NCBI GenBank assembly: GCA_020350085.1 | Contig: CP070706.1 | Location: forward strand, 3,055,816-3,061,683 | Origin: Acidobacteriota bacterium | GTDB taxonomy: Bacteria; Acidobacteriota; Polarisedimenticolia; J045 | Direction: 5' to 3' | Length of the DNA: 5,868 nt | Notes under the pieces: generated by a model | What the model saw: only the letters and a program-made list of their open reading frames with translations | What the model was told of the DNA's origin: nothing | The model's database searches: none | Program-made: the position numbers and the translations under genes | Part shown: positions 1 through 4,932 of the stretch, in pieces | How positions within the stretch are numbered: the first letter of the stretch is position 1 | Layout of the letters: each line of letters opens with the position of its first letter

Positions 1-257
1 GCGAGCCGGTCCGACTGCGAGCCGGCCAGCTCACGCGCGAGGTCGGGAAACGTCAGCGAGTGGATGCCCGCGATGCCCGTTCCGATCTCGGCGCTCCGCG
101 CGGCAACGTCGCGAACCATCGTGGTGCCGACCACGCGCGAGGTCGTCAGCAACAGGCGCGGCTCGATCCGTGCCGGCGCCTTTGACGGCGCGAGCAGATC
201 GAGCGTCGTGCTCCACAAGCGGTCTGGGGGAACCACGAAGAGGCGAAGAACGCCCAT
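1..257 (-). CDS. Probable AddB-like / PD-(D/E)XK-family nuclease-helicase protein, N-terminal fragment
   Basis: Partial gene: it starts at 257 and leaves the window at its left edge, so only the first 85 residues are visible. They run MGVLRLFVVPP (1-11), then a hydrophobic strand followed by a small/basic stretch LLLTTSRVVGTTMVRDVA (35-52), then IAGIHSLTFPDLARELA (62-78). A beta-strand followed by 'LTF-x-DLA-x-x-LA' is what I associate with the N-terminus of AddB/RexB-like proteins, which process double-strand DNA ends. The nuclease motifs and any Fe-S cysteines would lie beyond the edge, so this assignment is family resemblance only. The gene lies 28 nt downstream of the Nudix-MBL gene on the same strand, which suggests an operon. 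No clear Shine-Dalgarno precedes the ATG, so translation may be coupled to the upstream gene, or it may start at an in-frame CTG 18 nt earlier. It could be another nucleic-acid enzyme. Confidence 0.55.
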   Translation of the reverse strand, partial: MGVLRLFVVPPDRLWSTTLDLLAPSKAPARIEPRLLLTTSRVVGTTMVRDVAARSAEIGTGIAGIHSLTFPDLARELAGSQSDRL

Positions 258-285
258 GGCGCGACGGTAACACAGGAGCGGTGGG

Positions 286-1710
286 TCAGGCGTCGTCGCC
301 GACGCGGCTCCAGAGCTTGCCCTCGCGACAGACTCGCCCCTGCTCCTCGAGGTGAATCAGATGCGAGAGCGCCTGACGCTGCTTGAGCCAGGCCGGCACC
401 GCGGGCACGTCGGCGTACGCCTTGTCCGCGATCGTCTCGAGGCTCGTGGGCGTCGCGCCCACGCCCGACAGCACGAACTTCTCGCGCATCAGCCGGTGAC
501 GCCGCGTTCGCTCGAGGATCTTCGGCGGCAGAGGAGGGCCGTGCGCGGGCAACAGCAGGCGGCAATCGAGATCAGCGACGCGGGCGAGCGAGTCGAGGTA
601 GCAAGCCATGCTGCCCTCGGACGGATCGATGATCATCGTCGAAAAACCGCTGACCAAATCGCCAACGACCGCCACGCGGCGCTCGGGGACATAAAACGCG
701 AGATGTCCGGACGCGTGGCCGGGAGTCCACAGCGCGCGCAGCGTCATTCCGTCCAGCCCGAGGACATCGCCGTCGCCGATCTGTCTCGTGGGACGATCGT
801 CGAGCCGTTCCCTCACGCGCTCGAGCGTCTGCGCATGGGCCCAGACCGGCAGATCGAGCACCGTCGACACCGCGGTGGCGCCGCCGACGTGATCTGGGTG
901 GTGGTGCGTCAGCAACACCGCCAGCGGACGATGACCGAGCTGGCAGCGCCTCTCGACCAGCTCGACGAGCCGGTCGATCTCGCCCTTGTCCCCGGACCCC
1001 GGATCGAAGATGACGAACGCGCGCCCGCCGACGATCCAGGCGTTCGTGTGCGTGGCCGGCGGCAGCGTCCGCGAGCGCATCGGAGCGAGCCAGATGTCGG
1101 GCACGAACTCGATGCGCGGCAGTCGCTGCTCGTCGGTGTTGATCTCTTCGATGCGCGCCGCCAGCTCGGCGAGCGATAGCCGTCCGGCTTCGCTCGACGA
1201 TCTCGCAGCGAGCCAACGGAGCACGGGCGGCAGAACGGGCGGCAGGTGGGCGATCCCGGCCTCCCACTCGCGAAGCAGCTCTCCCGCACCGATGAAGCGC
1301 AGTGCGTCGAGCTCTTCGGGACGGGGCGGAGAGTCCGGAAGGCTGGCTCCGTCCGGTGCCCACGCAGCGAGAAAGCGTGTGTGGTAGCGGACGGGGAACG
1401 TCGGCGGCGTGATGCGTGTGCCCGCCTCTTGCCAACCGGCGGGTGGAATACGCAGGCCCGTTTCCTCTTCGAGCTCGCGGCTGACGCAGCGGGCATAGTA
1501 GCCCCGCTGCTCCGGCTCGTCTTCCGGCTCGATCCGCCCGCCGATGAACGCCCAGTGACCCGGCATGAACCGCGAGCGGTGGGACCGCAGGCCGACGAGG
1601 ATCTCGAACGGTTCGGCCGTCCCCCGCCGGAGGACGATCCCCACGGCGCTGTCGCGCGGCTCGGGGGGCTCGATGTCGATCTGCTCGAGCAGTTGCTCGT
1701 AATCCTTCAT
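286..1710 (-). CDS. Nudix hydrolase fused to LACTB2-like metallo-beta-lactamase-fold hydrolase
   Basis: A 474-residue two-domain cytosolic protein without a signal peptide. Residues ~20-165 are a Nudix domain: GHWAFIGG at 51-58 and the catalytic helix RELEEETGL at 78-86. The glycines lie about 6 residues farther from REL than in the standard Nudix box, and the usual mid-box Glu is Gly70. Residues ~200-395 are a metallo-beta-lactamase fold with HxHxDH at 269-274 (His269, His271, Asp273, His274), TPGHASGH at 329-336 (His332), GDL (Asp351) and PAHG (His390), a complete two-zinc ligand set. Residues ~400-465 resemble the C-terminal winged-helix region of LACTB2-type proteins. Nudix enzymes cleave nucleoside-diphosphate-linked compounds, and human LACTB2 is an endoribonuclease; the substrates here are unknown. 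The ATG at 1710 is preferred because GAGGAG lies 9 nt upstream. A TTG at 1734 would add 8 residues but would place that GAGGAG inside the gene. It leads a likely operon with the nuclease-like gene 28 nt downstream. Confidence 0.9.
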   Translation of the reverse strand: MKDYEQLLEQIDIEPPEPRDSAVGIVLRRGTAEPFEILVGLRSHRSRFMPGHWAFIGGRIEPEDEPEQRGYYARCVSRELEEETGLRIPPAGWQEAGTRITPPTFPVRYHTRFLAAWAPDGASLPDSPPRPEELDALRFIGAGELLREWEAGIAHLPPVLPPVLRWLAARSSSEAGRLSLAELAARIEEINTDEQRLPRIEFVPDIWLAPMRSRTLPPATHTNAWIVGGRAFVIFDPGSGDKGEIDRLVELVERRCQLGHRPLAVLLTHHHPDHVGGATAVSTVLDLPVWAHAQTLERVRERLDDRPTRQIGDGDVLGLDGMTLRALWTPGHASGHLAFYVPERRVAVVGDLVSGFSTMIIDPSEGSMACYLDSLARVADLDCRLLLPAHGPPLPPKILERTRRHRLMREKFVLSGVGATPTSLETIADKAYADVPAVPAWLKQRQALSHLIHLEEQGRVCREGKLWSRVGDDA

Positions 1711-1719
1711 CACGCACGG

Positions 1720-1725
1720 CTCCTC
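1720..1725 (-). promoter_or_regulatory. Ribosome binding site of the Nudix-MBL gene
   Basis: On the minus strand this reads GAGGAG and ends 9 nt before the ATG at 1710. It decides that start over the in-frame TTG at 1734, for which no purine-rich site is visible. An in-frame GTG directly precedes the ATG and could also be used. Confidence 0.6.
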
Positions 1726-1800
1726 GGCGAGCAAGGTTTACAGCTGGGGGGTGTGACTGCAAGAATCGTAGCGAGTGGTGCGTCACGCTCCGGAAGATCC

Positions 1801-1807
1801 GGGAGAG
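1801..1807 (+). promoter_or_regulatory. Ribosome binding site for the long (leader-bearing) form of the PEBP gene
   Basis: GGGAGAG lies 6 nt before the ATG at 1814. It favours this ATG over the in-frame GTG codons at 1775 and 1778, which lack such a site, and over the in-frame ATG at 1880, whose upstream bases are pyrimidine/GC mixed. Confidence 0.6.
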
Positions 1808-1813
1808 TGCAGA

Positions 1814-2479
1814 ATGCGAGCCCCGTCGCTGCCGGTCTCGCGGCAAGTGCTGCGGGCCGTTCTCGACCCAGCCGTTCGGATGGCCGCACGGCTCGTCTGT
1901 TGCGCCCTCGCCGCCGCCACCATCAGTTGTGACGCTTCTGACGGTCCCGCGAAGGCCGCAGCTTCCTCCCCGGAGCGTTCGTCGAGCACCGAGGAGGCTC
2001 CCATGTTTCGACTGACCTCGCCGTCGTTCGACAGCGGTGGCGAGATCCCGCAGCGCTTCACCTGTGAGGGACAGGACGTCTCTCCCGAGCTGGGCTGGTC
2101 TGGAGTGCCCTCCGGCACACGAAGCTTGGCGCTGATCGTCGATGACCCCGACGCTCCCGATCCGGCGCGGCCGATGCGCACCTGGGTGCACTGGGTGCTG
2201 TTCAACATCCCGCCGACGGTGAGTGGGCTGGCGGAGGGGGCCGGCGAGGCCGAGTTGCCGCCGGGAACGCGCCAGGGTCTGAACGACTGGAAACGGACGG
2301 GATACGGAGGGCCCTGCCCGCCGATCGGCCGCCACCGTTACTTCCACAAGCTGTACGCCCTGGACGTCGTGCTGGAGGATCTCGACCGGCCGACCAAGAC
2401 CACGCTCGAGCAGGCGATGAAGGGCCACGTTCTCGCCGCGGCCGAGCTCGTCGGGACGTATCAGAAGACGGGCCGCTAA
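1814..2479 (+). CDS. YbhB/YbcL-family (PEBP-like) protein with probable lipoprotein leader
   Basis: The 221-residue product has a phosphatidylethanolamine-binding-protein-like core from about residue 64. Landmarks are SPELGWSGVP (~90-99), DDPDAP (110-115), WVHWVLFNIPP (124-134) and GPCPPIGRHRYF (166-177), which are the conserved ligand-pocket segments of the bacterial YbhB/YbcL ('Raf kinase inhibitor-like') family. The core is 158 residues, the same length as E. coli YbhB; the biochemical role of this family in bacteria is poorly defined. Upstream of the core is an Arg-containing n-region, the hydrophobic stretch MAARLVCCALAAATISC (23-39) ending in a lipobox-like TISC, and a Ser/Ala/Glu-rich linker (40-63). 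This suggests a lipidated protein anchored at Cys39. Asp40 at +2 would mean inner-membrane retention if the enterobacterial rule applies. The -3 Thr makes the lipobox imperfect, so a plain signal peptide or anchor is possible. A strong internal start at 2003 could produce a cytosolic core form. Confidence 0.88.
   Translation: MRAPSLPVSRQVLRAVLDPAVRMAARLVCCALAAATISCDASDGPAKAAASSPERSSSTEEAPMFRLTSPSFDSGGEIPQRFTCEGQDVSPELGWSGVPSGTRSLALIVDDPDAPDPARPMRTWVHWVLFNIPPTVSGLAEGAGEAELPPGTRQGLNDWKRTGYGGPCPPIGRHRYFHKLYALDVVLEDLDRPTKTTLEQAMKGHVLAAAELVGTYQKTGR
1991..2005 (+). promoter_or_regulatory. Internal ribosome binding site and ATG in front of the PEBP core
   Basis: GAGGAGG at 1991-1997 stands 5 nt before an in-frame ATG at 2003. 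Starting here gives a 158-residue protein beginning MFRLTSPSF, exactly where cytosolic YbhB proteins begin. The same bases encode Glu-Glu-Ala in the linker of the longer form, so the match may be accidental, but both strength and spacing are better than average. Confidence 0.45.
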
Positions 2480-2601
2480 GTCCTCGCCGCGGCCCAGCGC
2501 GTGCGTGCATTCTTCGCCGGCCTGCCTTTTTGAGAGTCCACCGAGACCGTTGCACACGCCGTTTGTGTCCGCAGGCGTTCGATCATGGGAAGTGCCACTT
2601 T

Positions 2602-2630
2602 TTGACATTGGCCGCCGGGGACGCTAGTGG
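2602..2630 (+). promoter_or_regulatory. Weak candidate promoter upstream of the FnIII/propeller gene
   Basis: TTGACA at 2602-2607 is a perfect consensus -35 hexamer for the housekeeping sigma factor in otherwise GC-rich DNA. At 17 nt spacing the -10 position (2625-2630) reads TAGTGG, a poor match; a better TATCTG at 2631 is too far at 23 nt. If real, the transcript would have a leader of over 200 nt before the start at 2880. Confidence 0.22.
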
Positions 2631-2803
2631 TATCTGCAAGGTGACACACGAGCTGCCCGCTACAGCCGTAACAGTCGTGACAAGGGAAGCCGTGGCGCGT
2701 GCGTACCCGAACATGGGGGTCAGGGGGGGCCATGGCGAGTGCCGTGTCTCTCCTCGTTGGGAACCCTCGACTCGGTCGCACGCTCGTGCTCGCGACGAGC
2801 GAG

Positions 2804-2853
2804 CAGACAGTGCGTCACGGCTCTTCCGAGAGCGTGGACCCGCGCCGTGTCTG
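2804..2853 (+). other. Folded 5' leader element (nested stem-loop) before the FnIII/propeller gene
   Basis: An outer stem CAGACA (2804-2809) / TGTCTG (2848-2853) encloses an inner hairpin GCTCT-TCCG-AGAGC (2820-2833). The inner stem extends, past a bulged G2819, by CAC (2816-2818) / GTG (2834-2836). The element ends 14 nt before the GGAGG ribosome binding site, so it could affect translation. It matches no riboswitch class I can name, and hairpins are frequent by chance in GC-rich DNA. Confidence 0.35.
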
Positions 2854-2867
2854 GGCTGCTCCTCGTC

Positions 2868-2872
2868 GGAGG
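2868..2872 (+). promoter_or_regulatory. Ribosome binding site of the FnIII/propeller gene
   Basis: GGAGG lies 7 nt before the ATG at 2880. It fixes the start there rather than at the in-frame codon at 2739, which would put a poorly hydrophobic, non-signal-like extension of 47 residues ahead of the signal peptide. A second in-frame ATG at 2886 is possible but less well spaced. Confidence 0.65.
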
Positions 2873-2879
2873 CAGGACT

Positions 2880-4658
2880 ATGAGGATGCGATTTCGCCAA
2901 TGCCAGACAGCGCGTCGGGGGTGGCGCCGTGCTTCCCCGTGCTTGATTTGCCATGTGCTGCTCGCCGTGGGACTCGGATCAGCTCTCGCCGACGGCACCA
3001 ACCCACCCGCCGACGTGGGCAAGCTGACGGCGGCCTCGACGGATCTCGCCGTGACGCTGGAGTGGGACAATCCGGCGGATGCCGACTTCGACGGCGTGCT
3101 CGTGCTGCGCCGGGAGGGTGCTCCCGTGGCTGACTCGCCCGTGGACGGAGAATCTTACACGGTAGGCCAGCAGGTGAGCGGGTGGACGAGTGAAATCGTT
3201 TGCGTGACGACAGCCGCGGCCTCGAGCTGTACGGACGCGAGCGTTTTGAACGATATGGAGTATCACTTCGAGTCGTTTTCCTACGACACCTCGCGCAACT
3301 ATTCGCCGGGCGTGCACGTGCGCGGTCTGCCGCGCTCCGATCCGTACAAGTGGGCCTTTACCACGCGTGCCGCGAGCCTCGCACCCGTCGGGGCGATTCC
3401 CGGCAGCTATCTCGTCAGCATCGGAGACGATCAGCTGCTGCACCGCATGTCGGAAGCGAACGGCCAGCGCGGAACCGACTGGAGCCCTCCACAGGTCGGA
3501 GGCGCCGTGCAGTCGAGGCCGATGGTCGGCGACCTGTCGCCAGCTGCCGATGCAAACGACCTGACGGGATTCGTCAGCTCGCAGGACGGCTCACTGTATC
3601 GCTTCGGCCTTGATCAGGACGGAACAGCCGAAGCGATCGCCGACGTCGCGACCGATGCGGGATGTCCGGGAGGATTCCTGCAGGCCGGCCCGGTCGTCAT
3701 GCTCGATCTTTACGAGCAGAACAACAACCCCTATGACGACGCCGTCGTCATCGCGACCCGCTGTCTGGACGTCAACGGGGACGGTACGGCCAACGACAAC
3801 CAGATCCTGCTCTACTCTCACTCTCTGGGCACGCTGTTCAGCACGTACGATGGCGACGCGGACGGTGGCGGCGAGCTCGACTCGCCCGGCCTCGGCATCT
3901 CGAACGCGACGCCGAGGATCTTCTACCGCGATACGGGCAACAATCTCGCCTACGTCCCGGTCAACGAAGACCGTGGAGACGACGAGTCATTGGTGGTTCT
4001 GGAGGTGCGCCAGCAGTCCGGAACGCCCGTGTTCGACATCCCGGCTTACTCCGAGCTGCACGGGCTCGGAGACGTCAACACCGATCCGACCGTATTTCGC
4101 TACGGCATCGGCAACGATTTTCGGCTGCTGTTCGGCAACGATGACGGAACCATCTATCTCTATGATGCTCTGCTGCGCACGGGAGGCGCCTCCTCGCCGC
4201 TGGCGCAGCGTGACCTCTACACCGTCAGCGACGGCCCGGTCAAAGGCGTCGCGGTCAGTACCGGGATCCCGATCGGAGGCGGGCTGTTCGAGTACTGGGT
4301 CGTCTGGTCCACGGACAACCTGGTCCACGGGATCCGCATCCAGCCTGGAACCGGCAAGTTCTCCCCTTCTTCTTACTGGTCGAGGACGATCCCGGATGAT
4401 GCCAGTGCGCTGACCGGACCGTCGGAGCCGGTCGTTCTGCGCTGGGTGGGCGGCGTGGAGAACACACGTGCGTTCGTCGGTGCGTCCGACGGCGTGCTCT
4501 ACGAGCTCGATGCGACGACGGGCACCACGGTCAGGAGCTGGTCCGTGGAACCGTCCGCCACGCTCGGCGCGCCGACTTTCGACTACAACGACGGCGTCAG
4601 CCAGGGGATCGTGATCGGCTCGACGAGCGGTGTCGTGCACTGGGTCAGCCTGGACTAG
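2880..4658 (+). CDS. Exported FnIII-like / PQQ-type beta-propeller protein with Ca-binding-type loops
   Basis: A 592-residue protein of unknown function. Residues 1-37 form a signal peptide: an Arg-rich n-region with two Arg pairs (12-13, 16-17), a hydrophobic core (~21-33) and an ALA cleavage site before Asp38. The Arg pairs do not fit the twin-arginine consensus well, so Sec export is more likely. Residues ~46-150 look like a fibronectin-III-type domain (LEWDNPADADFDG at 60-72; YHF, YD and NYSPG near 128-144), with Cys108/Cys117 perhaps paired. Residues ~170-592 carry propeller blade signatures: SSQDGSLYRF (233-242), GNDDGTIYLYD (419-429), GASDGVLYELDATTG (534-548) and GSTSGVVHWV (580-589). 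These resemble PQQ-repeat blades, but I see no enzyme active site. Asp-rich loops D297-N299-D301-G302 and D324-D326-D328-G329 look like calcium-binding turns. No C-terminal anchor or sorting motif is seen, so it is probably periplasmic, outer-surface or secreted. Adhesion or scaffold roles are guesses. Confidence 0.8.
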   Translation: MRMRFRQCQTARRGWRRASPCLICHVLLAVGLGSALADGTNPPADVGKLTAASTDLAVTLEWDNPADADFDGVLVLRREGAPVADSPVDGESYTVGQQVSGWTSEIVCVTTAAASSCTDASVLNDMEYHFESFSYDTSRNYSPGVHVRGLPRSDPYKWAFTTRAASLAPVGAIPGSYLVSIGDDQLLHRMSEANGQRGTDWSPPQVGGAVQSRPMVGDLSPAADANDLTGFVSSQDGSLYRFGLDQDGTAEAIADVATDAGCPGGFLQAGPVVMLDLYEQNNNPYDDAVVIATRCLDVNGDGTANDNQILLYSHSLGTLFSTYDGDADGGGELDSPGLGISNATPRIFYRDTGNNLAYVPVNEDRGDDESLVVLEVRQQSGTPVFDIPAYSELHGLGDVNTDPTVFRYGIGNDFRLLFGNDDGTIYLYDALLRTGGASSPLAQRDLYTVSDGPVKGVAVSTGIPIGGGLFEYWVVWSTDNLVHGIRIQPGTGKFSPSSYWSRTIPDDASALTGPSEPVVLRWVGGVENTRAFVGASDGVLYELDATTGTTVRSWSVEPSATLGAPTFDYNDGVSQGIVIGSTSGVVHWVSLD

Positions 4659-4670
4659 CCCGCATCATTG

Positions 4671-4720
4671 ATGACGTCCTCCGGCGCGGACGCGCAGCTG
4701 CGGACCGCTCCGGAGGTCAT
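4671..4720 (+). repeat. Large imperfect inverted repeat (hairpin) downstream of the propeller gene
   Basis: Thirteen nt after the stop, ATGA (4671-4674) pairs with TCAT (4717-4720). After a three-base bulge, CCTCCGG (4678-4684) pairs with CCGGAGG (4710-4716), then GCGG (4686-4689) with CCGC (4705-4708), then CGC (4693-4695) with GCG (4700-4702) around an AGCT loop. That is 18 base pairs in 50 nt. There is no real T-tract after it (only TTT at 4727-4729), so it is not a classical intrinsic terminator. It may act as a transcript 3'-end stabiliser, a T-less terminator, or a leader element for the next gene. Confidence 0.55.
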
Positions 4721-4932
4721 GGCCGCTTTGACGCCTCGCGATCGTGCCCGGCCCGCCGCTCGTCACGGGCATCCGGCTTGGCGCCGGCGGTCCTTGCGAC
4801 GCTCACGGCGGGTCACCAAGTTTTCCCTCGAAGGCCGGAAAGCGGCCGACCTCGCGCCCGCGTGTCGCGGCGGCCGGTCGCTTCATGCGCGGAAGCTCGT
4901 CTGGACGTTGCTCCGGATGGAGGGGGAATCGG
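4721..4932 (+). other. Non-coding leader region before the HD-GYP-type gene
   Basis: No gene is supported here. The reading frame of the next gene is open back to a stop at 4729-4731, but the upstream residues are Arg/Gly/Pro-rich with no family character and no ribosome binding site before the candidate starts at 4744 and 4885. A short hairpin GGCCG-GAAAG-CGGCC lies at 4833-4847. TTGACG at 4728-4733 resembles a -35, but nothing like a -10 follows at the right spacing. Confidence 0.4.
4919..4926 (+). promoter_or_regulatory. Ribosome binding site deciding the GTG start of the HD-GYP-type gene
   Basis: GGAGGGGG lies 6 nt before GTG at 4933. A second purine tract (4962-4969) precedes the in-frame ATG at 4972, but only 2-3 nt separate them, which is too close, and that start would remove the basic N-terminus ahead of the first membrane segment. 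Confidence 0.6.

Larger units (their letters stand above)
1711..1813. promoter_or_regulatory. Divergent intergenic region between the Nudix-MBL gene and the PEBP gene
   Basis: These 103 nt separate two divergently transcribed genes, so both promoters probably lie here. On the minus strand TGTAAA (complement of 1737-1742) is a possible -10 (4 of 6 to TATAAT), with TTCTTG about 17 nt upstream as a poor -35. On the plus strand no convincing hexamer pair is visible. A G-run at 1746-1751 and the palindrome CAGCTG at 1741-1746 are the only other marks. The region is inferred from gene orientation rather than from strong motifs. Confidence 0.4.
2480..2879 (+). other. 400-nt intergenic region before the FnIII/propeller gene
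   Basis: No convincing gene is seen. Open frames crossing it have no recognisable domain and continue out of frame into the next gene. Just after the PEBP stop a run of five T at 2527-2531 follows GC-rich sequence, but no good stem precedes it, so I do not call a terminator. TTGACA at 2602-2607 is a possible promoter element, and CCACT/AGTGG (2595-2599 with 2626-2630) could pair around it. The last 80 nt hold a folded leader and the ribosome binding site. The length suggests an independent transcription unit with a long 5' untranslated region. Confidence 0.5.

Noticed and set aside
32..145. A 14-nt direct repeat CACGCGCGAGGTCG at 32-45 and 132-145, exactly 100 nt apart.
   Set aside because: It lies inside the nuclease-like coding region in different frames and is built from common GC-rich words; two copies alone are not evidence of an array or mobile-element ends.
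2480..2535. Possible intrinsic terminator after the PEBP gene (five T at 2527-2531).
   Set aside because: Only GGCC/GGCC can pair across a loop of about 20 nt; no stem directly abuts the T-run.
2570..2592. GTTCGATC-like T-loop of a tRNA.
   Set aside because: The flanking bases do not form a five-base-pair T-stem, and no acceptor or anticodon arms are found around it.
572..2608. A 678-codon open frame on the minus strand spanning the Nudix-MBL gene, the divergent region and the PEBP gene.
   Set aside because: Its product is Arg/Ala/Gly-rich low-complexity text with no domain. It overlaps two genes with clear catalytic or family motifs in other frames, as expected of shadow frames in GC-rich DNA.
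2673..2693. A stretch resembling the conserved 3' end of 16S rRNA (AGTCGTGACAAGGGAAGCCGT, 21 nt, close to the universal 1492 site).
   Set aside because: The upstream decoding-region helix and the downstream CCTCC-containing tail are absent, so this is a chance match, not an rRNA remnant.
2714..2883. A 56-codon open frame ending in an ATGA overlap with the propeller gene, and another ATG at 2733 after a G-run.
   Set aside because: The ATGA overlap is tempting as translational coupling, but the products are Arg/Ser/Gly-rich without features, and the second frame runs far into the propeller gene.
2480..2932. A c-di-GMP (GEMM) riboswitch controlling the propeller gene, suggested by the nearby HD-GYP-type gene.
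   Set aside because: The conserved tetraloop/receptor and GCAAA-type core sequences are not present in either leader region.
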